Assembly: GCA_010356995.1 (NCBI GenBank)
Contig: ML996688.1
Coordinates: 248,001-312,000 of the forward strand
Source: Trichodelitschia bisporula
Taxonomy: Eukaryota; Ascomycota; Dothideomycetes; Phaeotrichales; Phaeotrichaceae
DNA: 64,000 nt
Direction of reading: 5' to 3'
Below, one piece after another: positions 33,879-46,589 of this stretch. Position numbers and translations under genes: made by a program. Below the pieces are notes generated by a model. It saw nothing but the letters and a program-made list of their open reading frames with translations, had not been told where the DNA came from and did no database searches. The stretch's first letter is position 1; each line of letters starts with the position of its first letter.

Positions 33879-36800
33879 GGCAACGGACGGTGGGGTAGAG
33901 TTAGGGACGAGGATAAGCGAGCGCGACGCGTCAGTAGGTGTGGAGTGTTAACTGTGCGTGGTGGTGCGCGTGGTGCGCGTCATCTTGTGATCCTCTGTCC
34001 CCTGGCGTGGGCGGCTCACGGTACCCTCGGAATGGGGCTTTACCGGATTGAGCTTAGTGGAATGTGGCGAACCACAAACCAGACGGTAGGATAGGACGAC
34101 GACGCCCAGGCTGCTTGATCCCTAACCCACGCACTCAGGTGTGCCAGGTTACGGTTGTCCAAACTCCACACTCTGTGGCCTGGTTCCTTCAACCGTTTCT
34201 ATTCTTCTCTACGTGGTACTGGCGACTTCTTCCCGCAGCATCGGTTTTTATAATCACGACCGAGGATCTGTGAGGAGCAGCATAACGCAAGGAGCAAGGA
34301 TGATACCAACTACACCAATTATTCGGTGAAAGACCGGACCAAGTAGCTGATTGAAGACAGCAAGCAGTTAAATGCTATTCTACCAAGGTCCGCCGCACAG
34401 GCAATTGTCCAAGTCTTGGTGCGAGCCCACCTGAACTGATTTAATATCAGAGCAAAAAGGTCACGAGATGAAGGCTGTTAAGAAACCCTCGGAGCTGGAT
34501 AAGCACTCATCTGATGAGACAACAAGTACAGGGCGAGCGAAGAGAGAGCCGTTCGGTGTGGAGTAGAACCTATTCAGCGGCCAGGCTCGAGGGACGACCA
34601 GAAAACATATGGGTCAACCGTTACTTACCTTCAGTGGGCCATTCTAGCCCGTCTTTGGATCGTCCAATTGATCGCCCTGCTTCTCCACAGCACGCTGTAC
34701 ATCGCGATTGATGCTTTCGATATTGGACATCAGCCTGCGTCAACTGGACGGTCCTTCTAGGCACCGTAGGCCGAACCAAGGCTCCACCATTCGATTATGT
34801 CGGAGATGGGCTCGATCAGTTGCAATGATGTCCATGACGGTCTTCCAGCTAGCGTGGGGTGATGGCCAACCATGTGCTCATGCGGGCTGAAGTCGCAATA
34901 TTGCAAGCCACGAGACTCGGATCCTGGATGCCATCCTTGGCCCAGAACCGAAGAATCTGACGCCTGGAAGCCTTTGCGGAGGCGACTACAACAAGGTAAA
35001 TATATTGAAGATCGAGCATATCGCTTCAGTAACCACTACGGATCCATGAGAAGTTGCCAGATGCTGAATGCCGACTGCTCCGATGAATCCGCGAACTACA
35101 TGAAGTATTCATTGTACCAGGACGGTCGCGCTGGCAGTGAACGGCGATCCAACGCATCCTGCTGCGTCCGAGGGCGATAACAGTCCGATCAGGCATATTT
35201 GAAGCTCTACGATAGTTAACGGGGTCGTCAGAGTTGCAAAGACAGGAGCGCGTTCGGTTGTTGATACCCGTTGCGCTAGGCCAGGGAACGGCTTCTTGGC
35301 CCTCCTTCTCGGCCCAGGAAACATCTCCTCGTCTCATATGAACGTCACAGGCCATCTAGCGGTCTCGACTCCAACGGAAATCAGTCTTGAGAAGCCTTAT
35401 GATGCGATAAAAGTCCGGACTTTCCCCAGAAATGCTCCAACTTTCAAGTGGCGAGGGGTCTCGACCTCCGACTCTTTTCCGCAGGCCACTCACAGACCCA
35501 ACCACATCCTACTCCGCGGAAGGAACGTGAAGAGGCTCTGCGCAGTAAAGAGAACAAGCTCTATGAAACATCCCGGAATCCGGTACTGTTTTGTTCAGAG
35601 GTCCTGGCCCATATGAGGGCATTTGTACCCTTCCAAGACCGAGTGACAGTTGCCTCGCGCAGAAACGTCCTTCGCAACGTGAAACCCAGCCCTGCCAGAA
35701 TGGGGGCGAGAGTCAAGCGTGCAGGCGCGACCGACTCCGCGAAACGTGGTCGGCGAATTGGTTTGCACGAAATTTTGAGGCTTGGTTGGCGTCTTGAACG
35801 ACTGTACCTTCGAAATGTCACAAGTCCGTGGGCCATTGCTGCCGTCTGACGACAGCTGCGCAGTCGAAGATCACTGCTATATGATGAGAGCATCGGCATA
35901 AGCTACTGTAGCTATCGCACATGCATGGCCATGCTTACGTGCGCCGTTAAGGCTGCCAGGACCGGTGCACGCGCGAATTAGCAGGATGAGGAACGACCAG
36001 TAGGAAACGGTTCTGGGGCAAGTCGAACAAGGTCTCAAGTCACCGCTGCGGCAACTTAGCGGAAACGCTGCATGCATTCCGCGAACGGGTCGATGAGGTA
36101 CTTCGTAGTGAGTAGATGTGTCCTCACAGCCCTCGCCAATGCCATGCCCAGCGTGAGGGAGAAACAACCATTCCAAGACGACCGTTTGGAGCGCGCAGAA
36201 GTGCGCGCAGGGCGCAAGGGGAAATATAGCGATGGCTGGAAAAGAGGCATGACTTCGAGAATTCTTGGGCTTTGGTGGAATCGGGACAGATTTCTTAGCG
36301 GAGCTCGAGGCGGGGCCAGGGTAAAGCCCCTTCAGCGGACCGGATTCGCTTCAGCGGCTTCTAGCTTCTCGGGGCCGTGGTGGATCCGAGATCCGTCATC
36401 ATTTGCGCGCCTGGCGCAGCTTCGATACGATAGGCTGGGAGGCTGAAGTGCTAAGCAGTCAGCCTGTGCCACCTCGTCGTGTCCTCATCACTCAGCACCA
36501 GCGCGTCCAGCTCTCGGTATCGGTGATAGTTCTGGCGCGATGTTGTACAAGGGAACTATGCGCATCATCACGACGACCCCTCCTTCAACCCCCAACGAGA
36601 AGTCGAAAATGGGTAACGAGATTGCGGGAAAAGTCGTATAGATAAATGGATGGGATATGAGGCTAGAAGCCAAGGGATAGACTATGTCAAATTAGGCCGA
36701 GAGCACAGGTGTTCAACTCTCAAGTTACAGCCGCTAGGGGAGCTCGATCTCGGTGTTCAATGTGCAATCGTAAATTGAAGTTGCAAGCTCCGTTGCAACT

Positions 36801-38083
36801 TGCAACAACACAACAACTGCCCCGCTCGCAGGCAGTCGCCTGATTTGCCCTATCCCATTTGATATGCTCAGTAATATGCTATGACGAACATCCATACTCT
36901 TTCGCCATCGGCATCATTATCCACAGCCGCAATTGCTTACTTCATCCATCATCCGCAGCCCGTACTCGGAGCGTCCGCTTCGCTTCGTGTGTGTTGACGG
37001 TGCAGGCCGGTCAAAGAGTTGCCGGACGAGTTATTGAGATATCTCCGGGGTCCGAGCACCACTAGGAGACAGTTTACTGCGCAGTCAGCCATCAGCCAGC
37101 CAGCCAGGCCCGACAGGAGTCAGTAGTTTCTCTTCCCTTTTCTCCACCAAAAACCCCCTTCACAAGTCGTAAGTCTTCCAACCGGCACCAACCCACGCCG
37201 ACACCATCACCACCGGCATCGCCCACCTCCCCATCCCACGTACCCCCGTTAGTCTCTCCGCGCCGCTTCCACACATCCCCCTCCCTACACCCCCCCCAGT
37301 CCCCCGAAAAGGTGTCGAGTGGCTGGCAAAAGCGGCATTGGTCAGCCCGCTGGCATCCGCCTGCCGAACCCTCTTTTTTCACAACTTTTGGGGGCATTTC
37401 CACTTCCCCGTGTTGCGCATTGCATTTCGCCTCAAGGCTCCAGTCGGGCTCGTGTCGTCGTCGTGGCTCATCCCTCATCCTCCCCATCCCTCAAGTCCCC
37501 TACGTAGGTAGTCGCCCACATCCCATACTACTTGCACCGTCCCTTTCATACACTCAACCCCCCCAAGGCGCGCCCCCCTCCACGCCCAAGGGCCCCCTCC
37601 CCTCCCTCCTCCAAACTCTACTCGCCCAGAAACCCCCCCCAATCGCGCATCTGGCCCATACCTCCCTCCCCCAGCAACACTCATCCCACCCTAGGCCAAA
37701 CAACCAAACTAATCCTTTCACCTCTCTACCATAGGAATGGTACAATCTGAACTCACGACTTGTACTCTTACACCTACCTGTCTCCTCTACTAGCCCCTCG
37801 AAGCAAACGCCGCCCTGCATGCTAGCAACATCCGCGACACTGAAGGTCCTGTGCGAAACCCGCCGCAAAAGTCGACACCCTGCATCTGGCGCTATCCGGC
37901 CTAGCCGAATCGCTGTTCAACTCCGCGACCGACACCTCTCTCCCTCACCTCGACTTCTACTCCACTTATCGTAACATCCGATAACCTCGAATTGGTGACG
38001 ATCCGAACTCACGCGCCGAACCGCTTACGCTTTTTCGCGCGTCTGACCCGCTGGTCACTCTCCTGAAGGTCCGACACGTTGCG
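33879..38083. other. Long gene-poor region before the flippase
   Basis: 4.2 kb. From 34,000 to 37,000 no frame exceeds about 135 codons and none resembles a known family. A palindrome GTTGCAA-C-TTGCAAC lies at 36792-36806 with a nearby GTTGCAAG at 36780. From 37,100 to 37,800 the plus strand is C/T rich, probably promoter and leader of the flippase gene. Old mobile DNA is possible but not demonstrable by eye. Confidence 0.4.
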
Positions 38084-41000
38084 ATGGCTCCCATCGAGCC
38101 GCAGCGGAGTGAAGTCTCAGAGCCGGTCAAGAGAATACGATGGGCGACGCGACGAGTGGCAGGAAAGTCGGCCGATAAAAAGCGCGAGTCGCTCCTTGGA
38201 CGCCTGAATCCGCGACACAGCTTAAGAGGAGAGAAACACAGATCGAAGCGCAACAGCGGGGATGTGGAGGCTACTGTCGATGGCGTAAAGACAGAGACGC
38301 AGCCGGAGGAGCAAGAGGATGATTCTGGAAGTGGGAGGAGAATATTTTTCAGCGTCCCGCTGCCCGACGATGCAAGAGACGACGAGGGCCGGCCACGGGA
38401 GCAGTTTGCGCGGAACAAGATACGAACGTCCAAATACACGCCCATCAGCTTCATTCCGAAGAACTTGTGGTTCCAATTCCACAATATCGCGAACGTCTAC
38501 TTTCTTTTCATTATCATTCTTGGGGTAAGAGTCCTGCTGGTGCCTCTGGCGTGCTGCTGACACTCTGCAGATCTTCTCCATCTTTGGTGCATCAAATCCT
38601 GGCCTCAATGCCGTACCGCTGATAGTAATTATCTTCGTGACCGCCGTCAAGGACGGAATCGAGGACTGGCGCAGAACTGTTCTGGATAACGAACTTAATA
38701 ATGCGCCGGTCCACCGGCTCGTTGACTTCAACAATGTCAACACCGCCGAGGACCACATCTCGCTGTGGCGAAGGTTCAAGAAGGCGAATACAAGAGTTAT
38801 TTTGTCTGCGTGGAGATGGTGGAAGTCGCGCAAGGGATCCAAGGACGGGAATGGCAAGACATACGCGCAGAGGGCCATGGATGAAACGCGACCGTCGATC
38901 GAGACAAGACGCGCTTCGATGATGTCCCGCACCACGCAGCGCACCTCTTTCCACACTTCGCGGAGCGCGCGGACCAGCCATGATGGCGAAGGTATCCAGT
39001 TGACTCCGGTGCCATCCCCGTTACCCGGCCAGGGCCCTAGTGGAGACGGCATGTTCTCCGAGAATGATAATGGCACGTTGAAGCCCACAGATACCCGAGC
39101 TTCGATGACCGAGCGGAGGCCCTCGCCTCGCACATCGAAGCGCGCCAGCTTCCAGCCCCGCGCGCCGGAGCGCTACCACGGCAGCTTGATCAACCCGTAC
39201 AAGCAAATCAACGATACGGCGCGCTTCAAGAAGGACTATTGGAAAAACGTGCAAGTTGGGGACTACTTGCGTCTCTACGATGGCGAGGAAATCCCCGCGG
39301 ACATGGTCGTCTTGTCAACTTCTGATTCCGATGGAGCCTGCTACGTCGAGACGAAGAATTTGGACGGCGAGACGAATCTCAAGGTCCGACAAGCGCTTCA
39401 TTGCAGCCGCTCTGTCAAGCATGCGCGACATTGTGAAATGTCCGAGTTTGTCATCGAGAGCGAGGCGCCTCATGCCAATCTCTACAGCTACAGCGCTGTC
39501 ATCAAATGGGAGGACCGGAGTAGGAATGACCCAGATGCGGAGCCGGAACCCATGGCTGAGCCTATTACGATCAACAATCTTCTTCTCCGCGGAAGCTCGC
39601 TGAGGAACACGGAATGGGTTCTCGGTGTTGTGGTCTTTACCGGCCAGGAGACGAAGATTATGCTCAATTCCGGCATCACCCCCAGCAAGCGCGCTCGTAT
39701 TTCCAAAGAACTGAACTGGAACGTCATCTACAACTTCATCATCCTGTTCTTCATGTGTCTTGTTGCCGGCATTGTTCAGGGGACCAACTTTGGTAAAGGA
39801 AACAACTCGCTCAATTTCTTCGAATTCGGAGGCTACGGTGGAAACAGCGCCGGACTGAACGGCTTCGTCACCTTCTGGGCCGCCATCATCCTGTTCCAAA
39901 ATTTGGTGCCTATCTCCCTCTACATCACGCTCGAAATCATCCGGACCCTGCAAGCTGTCTTCATCTACAGCGACGTTCACATGTACTACGAGAAGATCGA
40001 CTACCCGTGCACGCCAAAGTCTTGGAATATTTCTGATGATCTGGGCCAGATCGAGTACATCTTCTCGGACAAGACCGGTACCTTGACGCAGAATGTCATG
40101 GAGTTCAAGAAGTGCACTATCAACGGCGTCCCGTACGGTGAAGCGTATACGGAGGCCTTGGCAGGCATGCATCGGCGGCAAGGCATTGATGTGGAAGTGG
40201 AGGGCGCGAAGGCGCGGAAGCAGATCGAGGAGGACAAGGTGGCGATGATCAAGCAACTGCGCCTTCTCCACAACAATCCCTACTTGCGTGACGAGGATAT
40301 GACCTTTGTGGCGCCCGACTTTGTCGTCGACATGGCAGGCGAGTCGGGTGAGGCCCAGAAAGCCGCGAATCAGCAATTCATGCTCGTTTTGGCGCTTTGC
40401 CATACGGTCATCTCCGAACGCACGCCTGGCGACCCGCCCAAGATCGAATTCAAGGCCCAATCTCCTGACGAGGCGGCGCTCGTTTCTACGGCTAGGGACT
40501 GCGGATTCACAGTGCTGGGCCGCAATGACGACAAGATCGTTCTCAACGTCCTGGGTGAGGAGCGGCAATACACCGTGCTCAACACGCTTGAGTTCAATTC
40601 GACCAGGAAGCGCATGAGCGCCATCATCCGGATGCCAGATGGTAAAATTATTCTTTTCTGCAAGGGCGCCGACAGCATCATCTACTCTCGATTAAGGCAG
40701 GGTGAGCAGGCCGAACTACGAAAGACAACCGCCGAACATCTTGAGATGTTTGCCCGGGAAGGCCTGCGGACGCTTTGCATTGCGCAACGGGAGTTGAGCG
40801 AGGATGAGTATCAGACGTGGAGCAAACTGCACGACGAAGCTGCTGCCGCCGTTGCCGGCCGTGAGGATAAGCTTGAGGAAGTAGCCGACTCCATTGAGCG
40901 GGACCTGTTACTCCTGGGCGGTACCGCCATTGAGGACAGACTGCAAGACGGTGTTCCGGACGCCATTCAGTTGTTGGGTAACGCAGGTATCAAGCTCTGG

Positions 41001-42769
41001 GTCTTGACTGGTGACAAGGTCGAAACCGCCATCAACATCGGCTTCTCCTGCAATCTGCTTAACAACGATATGGACCTCATCGTACTCAAGATTGAGGATG
41101 AAAGCGTCGAGTCGATGTCAGCAGAACTCGACAAGCATCTGCAGACGTTTGGGATGACCGGGTCTGATACGGAGCTGAAAGCCGCGCAGTCGAACCACGA
41201 GCCTCCGGATCCCACCCACGCAATCGTCATTGATGGCGATTCACTGAAGCTGGCGCTCGACGAAACGTTGCGGCAAAAGTTCCTCTTGCTTTGCAAGCAG
41301 TGCAAAGCGGTTCTTTGCTGCCGTGTCAGCCCAAGCCAGAAGGCTGCCGTCGTGGCCATGGTCAAGGAGGGCCTCGACTGCCTCACCCTCGCCATCGGAG
41401 ATGGCGCCAACGACGTTGCTATGATCCAGGAGGCTCATGTCGGTGTCGGTATCGCCGGAGAGGAGGGCCGTCAAGCTGTCATGTCGTCAGATTACGCCAT
41501 CGGCCAATTCCGCTTCTTGACGCGCCTAGTCCTTGTGCATGGCCGCTGGTCGTATCGCCGGCTTGCCGAGACCATTGCCAACTTCTTCTACAAGGTACTA
41601 CTACACATTTTGTGACGTCCGAGAGTCCAGCTAACAAGCCTCAGAACTTGGTGTGGACGTTTGCCCTCTTCTTGTACCAGATATACGACAACTTCGACTG
41701 CTCTTACATCTACGATTACACCTATATCATCCTATTCAATCTCGCATTCACCTCGTTACCGGTCATCCTCATGGGTGTCCTCGATCAGGATGTCGATGAT
41801 ATGGTGTCTCTCGCAGTCCCTCAGCTTTACCGGCGCGGCATCGAACGGAAGGAGTGGACACAACCCAAGTTCTGGGCGTACATGATTGACGGCACCTATC
41901 AGTCGGCCATCGTATTCTACATGGCGTATTTGCTGTTTGCGCCTGCAAACTTTGTCACCAGCAACGGGCTGAACATTGACGATACGAAGCGGATTGGTGT
42001 CTTTGTCGCCAGCACCGCCGTCGTGGTTGTCAACTTCTACATCCTGTTCAACACTTACCGCTGGGATTGGTTGATGCTCCTCATCGTCGCCATCAGTATC
42101 CTTCTCGTCTGGTTTTGGACTGGTATTTACACCGCCTTCGATGCGGGCTTCACTTTCTACAAAGCCGCTCCCCAGGTCTACGGATCGCTCTCCTTCTGGG
42201 CGCTCCTCTTCCTAACCGTCATCATGTGTCTTCTCCCCCGCTTTGCTGTCAAAGCTGCTCAAAAGATATTCTTCCCCCGCGACGTCGACATCATTCGCGA
42301 ACAGATCCGGCAAGGCCGCTTCAATTATCTGCAGAACAACGATTCGCTGATGCCACCCCCGCCAGAGAAAATTGATTCCATCGCATCCTCGCACTCCTCC
42401 CACTCGCAGTCCAAGAAGCGCCGAACCGAGCAGCACGCCTCGGAGGACTTGCGCCCTATCTACCCGCCCTCTATCGCCGCGACGGCCACCACACACACCC
42501 GCGGTGCCAATGGCAGCGACGGCACCGATTATACGGGCCACCACTCGTCATTGGACCGTACAGTGCGGCCGTCCTTCGACCGCGCAAGAGCCTCGCACGA
42601 CCGCACCCGCATGTCCATGGACCGCGTGCGGCCGAGCTTCGAGCAGAGCAACGACTTCACGTCCGCCGCCATGCTCGCCCGGCTAGAGTCAAGCCAATCA
42701 ATAGGCACCCGGTGGCGGAGACGAGGGCATACGAAAAGCGGAAGCCAAGACAAGGTGCCCAAGCAATAA
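38084..42769 (+). CDS. DNF1: P4-type ATPase, phospholipid flippase (Dnf1/Dnf2 type)
   Basis: Moves aminophospholipids or choline phospholipids from outer to cytosolic leaflet, normally with a Cdc50-family subunit, at plasma membrane and endosomes. Exons 38084-38524, 38571-41594, 41645-42769 (introns 46 and 50 bp); 1529 residues. Seen: FARNKIRTSKYTPISFIPKN before TM1, DGETNLK (actuator, P4 form), LVPISLYITLEI in TM4 (the P4 PISL signature), phosphorylation site DKTGTLTQN (Asp near residue 647), KGADSIIYSRL, TGDKVETAINIGFSC and GDGANDVAMIQEAHVG. A Ser/Arg-rich insert in the N-terminal third (TRRASMMSRTTQRTSFH) and a low-complexity C-tail with repeated R-x-S-F/M-D/E (RPSFDRA, RMSMDRV, RPSFEQS) could be kinase targets. 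Length and insert fit Dnf1/2 rather than Drs2 or Neo1. Confidence 0.93.
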
Positions 42770-43808
42770 CTCTAATGCTACCTAATGCTTTCTTCTCCTT
42801 CCGCGGCTGCTCGGCGACAGTCGTATGGTTCTGCTTTCAGCAAGTTTTTTTCATCTCATCTTGGCGGCCGATTAGACGGCTAGGGAAGGCGTTGGCGGGG
42901 AATGGGTTCACTGGCAGGACAGCGGAACTGTCTTGCATTTTCCTTGTTATTTACCACGGTGCGAGTTCTTTTTTTCGCGCTCCGCTCTCCGTCTTCGATG
43001 AAGGAATGGGGGTTGTGGAGCTGTGGGTTGGATGGTGGATGGCCTGGTGGGCGGTTGGGGGCGTGATCAACGGGGTCGGAATCGGGACAGTTCGATTCCT
43101 TCCCCCGTATTTGGCGCGCGTGCGGTTTGTCTTTATCTCTGTCTTTGGTTTTCCCCAAAGCCGGCCGTTCGCTTCGGACTTTCGTTGTTGAATCTGGACG
43201 CATTTGGGCGCCGGAACCCACTGTCCTCGCTTCGCGGTGGGAGAAGTTAGCTACGGCTGTGGTTAAGCATTGGGTGGACCGGGAGCATATTGCGACGTTG
43301 AACGGCTACCGTGTAAATATATGACTTCTTCTTTTCCAATTGTGGAAGCTTGCTTGCTTAGTTCCGACTTGTGAAGTCTGCCGATACCAAGCATCGGATA
43401 TTTGCCATTGCATCGCCCATACCAAGGCTCATGCTGTTGAGACTTTCTAGATGCACTGGAATTCTTGGAACCGTGGTGCTACGTACACCGTCGAAAGTTG
43501 GACAACCAAGAGGCTGATATTTTGATATTCATTGGACCTCAGGCCTGTCGATGCCAGCCAACCGGCGAAATGCTAACCTCCGAGTGGATGAAACCAAGGA
43601 GATAGCGGTAGCACAGCCACAGTGGCGCCATGTTCCAGGCTCATTTTATTATCCTTGGTCGCGGGCCACTACTCGCCACACCTACGTCGTTCGTGGCTCG
43701 GACCACCCGCGAGCGTGGCCATCGGCGAACGGTGCTTCTGCCTTTTAAGTTCACCACCACTCTCACGCTCTTTCACAGCATGCTAGACCCTTTGTCTCTT
43801 CATTTACA
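42770..43808. other. Intergenic region
   Basis: 1.0 kb: 3' end of the flippase gene and promoter of the next gene. T/G-rich in the first half. Nothing else recognised. Confidence 0.4.
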
Positions 43809-46589
43809 ATGCCTTTCAAATGGAGTACGCGTCGCCAGCCGAGCTCCGAGTCGCAATTGAAAACGAACGTCAAAGCGAAGCAGCCTAACCGCCTGATTTC
43901 GCTGCTAAGACGACAGAAGGAGAAATGGGGGAAGAGGAAGAGGGCCACTCACGGGAGTGCTGCTGCGGCTCCACTTCCCCACGACCCTGGAGACACGGTG
44001 GAGGCTAGGGATGACCGGCCTGTTCCGGTCCCAGCGGTCGAAGAGGCGGCAAGCGCGCCGGAGGGGAAACCCGACGAAAGTCCAGCACCACCCGAGGACG
44101 AGCCTGAGACGGTACAGCGCGTCGACGAGGCGTCGGTCCAAAAGCTCTTTTCCGGAGCACCGCAGTTTACGATCGGAAACTACAATGGCGCGCCCCGGCC
44201 TGCGATGTCGTTCCCCTGGGACCGCTCGCTGCACGTGCGCGACGTCAGCGACTGTCGACCGCTTGAGCATCCGGCGTTCGCGGCTGCGACGCTGCGAAGG
44301 CATAATATCGAGCCTGAGACAAGGGGGGAGGGGGACGCGGCGTTCGTGGGGTATGAGATTGGGGTGCAGGAGGTGCCGAGTATGTTGAGTGCGAGGGGGA
44401 ATGAGCCTGGCACTGTGGGGTGGGAATATTTTTTGGAGGATCCGGTTGGGGATGCGGTTGGGCATGGGAGGGAGGAGAATGAGGAGGAGGGGTTTGGGGA
44501 TTTGCGAAGTTGGGAGTTGTTGCAGGTTTCGCCGGAGAAGATTGGGATACGCCCGTTTGAGCTTGAGGCTGTGGCGGAGAGGTTGGCGGAGATGAGTGAT
44601 GCGTATCAGGCGCTGCGGGAAGCATCAGTCAAGATTGATATGCTGAAGAGTCAGACGCCGGTTGAGCTTTATACGGTGCTTTTCGGCAAGCTTCTTACGC
44701 CTCCGAAGTTCGACTCTTCTACCGAGGACCCGACGGGGTTGAAGGTGCAAATCGAGGCCCTCACTAAGACTCTTAAGATCAAAGGCGTGTGGTTCGATTT
44801 CAGCCAAGTGGAATGGCGAATCCGCGCTGGGCAGCTGCTCTGGTCCGAGGAGTCTCAAGACGGTCTGAGCCCCGACGAGGAGCAAGATGATAGGGGCCTT
44901 CCCGAACGAAGCATCTTCCTGCTCCAGCTCCTACTCGCTTGCGAACTGCTCTTCCGTCTCGACGCCATAGCCTCGCTTAGCGCTCAGGAAGTCACACAGC
45001 GCCTACATCTCACATCAGAAGAGATAGCTAACTTCCGCGACTTGGAGACGCGCAAGACGCGCTGGGACCTGGTTCTCGCACGCCGGTTCTTGGACAGTGT
45101 GCAAGCGAAAACGATTACCCGCTCCACGGTCGTCCAGCACTCCCTTCCCCAGCGCGGCTTCTTCATGCTGGGCTCTCAACCAGAGCCTACAACCACCACA
45201 CGCGAGACCACCGACGTCGTCTTCCTCCCCCGCAAAGCAGCACAGCAAATCTCCGGCCTACTACACTTCGCCCGCACCCTCGACTGGCCCGAAATCGACG
45301 TCTTTGAAACGCATCTCAGCTCCTCCCTCTCCGCCCAGGCTGAAGAAGACGCCCTTCTGATCCCCAGTCCAAGCACCTACGCCACTCCACTCTCCACACC
45401 CCGCAGCAGCGGCGCTACTCCGCGGAACAGCGGCTACTTTGAGCGCCCTACCTCCTTCCGGAACAATACGCAACGTTCCTTCCAACTCAACCCCCCAGTC
45501 CCGATATCGAGCCGTAACTCCGATGAGTCCGTCAAGACCCCGCCTACCGCTTTGATCGGCGGTTGGCTCACGCGCTCGCTTATCTCCGGCCTTATCCTCC
45601 CCGGCGAACCGCTGAGCCACTTCCTCATCTCCGCGTTACTGGAAAATGACCCCGCGGCGCTGGCTACACTGGGTGATTCAGCGACTCTGTACGGCGGCTT
45701 CGCCTACAGAGCACGCAGCTACTGGTCCAAAGCCTGCATCGTCGCGCGCGTGCTTGCCCCACTGCGTGGTGCTGCCGAATCGATGGGCTGGGTCAGTGTC
45801 CCCCTTGTGCCGCGCGGGTTGCTGGGTGGTGCTGGGTGGATCGAAATCGCGACGCGCCCGCCGCCTACTCATACCGAAGCCCCCGAACCGCTTATCAAGC
45901 GCAAAGATGACTTGGTGAGGGACATGGACTTTTTGGCTGGTGACAGGGCGGGCAATGTCCCGGCGGAAGATCTTGTGCTGCCGATGGATCCGGAGAGGTT
46001 GCCTTCTAGGGGTATTTGGTTCGAGGGCTTGAAGATTGAACCGGATGTGCCCACCGTGGTCGTGCATAGCGCGGATGAGAGCGAGGGGGCGGGGGTGGGT
46101 GTGGGGGAGGACGATTTGATGCCCGAGCGGGCGACGGTGTATGCAGCTGAGTGCCGCTTCTCATCCGCTAGCATGAGCCGCGAGTTGGGGCATCCGGGTG
46201 TGCCGCTTGCACATCTGGTGCAGTTTGTGAGCGCTATGCCGTGTACGCCGCCTGGGCTGGAGACTTTGGGTGTGCTGCGTAGGGGGGATGAGGGGGAGGG
46301 GGTGGGGGTTGAGAAGGTTAGTCGGGTCCCCGGACATCCGCTTCATGTTAAGAGGGGGTTTGAGGTTGTTACTGCGGTGGAGTTGCTGGGGAAGGGGTTT
46401 GAGGCCCCGGGGGGGAAGGTGTTGGTTGTTGATGCGCGGGGGGATAGGGTGCTTGAGGTGTTGGCGCGGGCGTGGTGTAGTTGGAGGAGGAAGGATGCGC
46501 TTGTAGGGAGGGTGGGGACGACGTGTTTAGGTTGTTGTGTTAGGGAGGTTGGAGGGTTGGGGTTGGGTGTTGTTATACGGGTGGGATGA
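43809..46589 (+). CDS. Large intronless protein of unknown function
   Basis: 926 residues in one exon; the ATG follows TTTACA and no earlier in-frame ATG exists. I do not recognise the family. N-terminus very basic (RLISLLRRQKEKWGKRKRA), possibly nuclear or membrane-proximal; then an acidic/Pro-rich linker of about 60 residues; residues 110-560 look folded (FTIGNYNGAPRPAMSFPWDR, PVELYTVLFGKLLTPPKF, IKGVWFDFSQVEWRIRAGQ, LLLACELLFRLDAIASLS); then a Ser/Thr/Pro-rich linker (TPLSTPRSSGATPRNSGYF) and a second folded part (GGWLTRSLISGLILPGEPLS, PLVPRGLLGGAGWIEIATRP, SREWLG-like SRELGHPGVPLAHL). No TM helix or signal peptide. Alternating hydrophobic pattern and uniform third-position GC bias argue for a real gene. 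Confidence 0.75.
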   Translation: MPFKWSTRRQPSSESQLKTNVKAKQPNRLISLLRRQKEKWGKRKRATHGSAAAAPLPHDPGDTVEARDDRPVPVPAVEEAASAPEGKPDESPAPPEDEPETVQRVDEASVQKLFSGAPQFTIGNYNGAPRPAMSFPWDRSLHVRDVSDCRPLEHPAFAAATLRRHNIEPETRGEGDAAFVGYEIGVQEVPSMLSARGNEPGTVGWEYFLEDPVGDAVGHGREENEEEGFGDLRSWELLQVSPEKIGIRPFELEAVAERLAEMSDAYQALREASVKIDMLKSQTPVELYTVLFGKLLTPPKFDSSTEDPTGLKVQIEALTKTLKIKGVWFDFSQVEWRIRAGQLLWSEESQDGLSPDEEQDDRGLPERSIFLLQLLLACELLFRLDAIASLSAQEVTQRLHLTSEEIANFRDLETRKTRWDLVLARRFLDSVQAKTITRSTVVQHSLPQRGFFMLGSQPEPTTTTRETTDVVFLPRKAAQQISGLLHFARTLDWPEIDVFETHLSSSLSAQAEEDALLIPSPSTYATPLSTPRSSGATPRNSGYFERPTSFRNNTQRSFQLNPPVPISSRNSDESVKTPPTALIGGWLTRSLISGLILPGEPLSHFLISALLENDPAALATLGDSATLYGGFAYRARSYWSKACIVARVLAPLRGAAESMGWVSVPLVPRGLLGGAGWIEIATRPPPTHTEAPEPLIKRKDDLVRDMDFLAGDRAGNVPAEDLVLPMDPERLPSRGIWFEGLKIEPDVPTVVVHSADESEGAGVGVGEDDLMPERATVYAAECRFSSASMSRELGHPGVPLAHLVQFVSAMPCTPPGLETLGVLRRGDEGEGVGVEKVSRVPGHPLHVKRGFEVVTAVELLGKGFEAPGGKVLVVDARGDRVLEVLARAWCSWRRKDALVGRVGTTCLGCCVREVGGLGLGVVIRVG

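Noticed and set aside
35296-35849. Overlapping frames of 106 and 133 codons as genes
   Set aside because: No start context, conserved residues or splice signals; neighbouring frames equally open.
39315-40568. Open frame of 417 codons on the minus strand
   Set aside because: Antisense shadow of the flippase exon; no conserved features and the plus frame has all P4-ATPase motifs.
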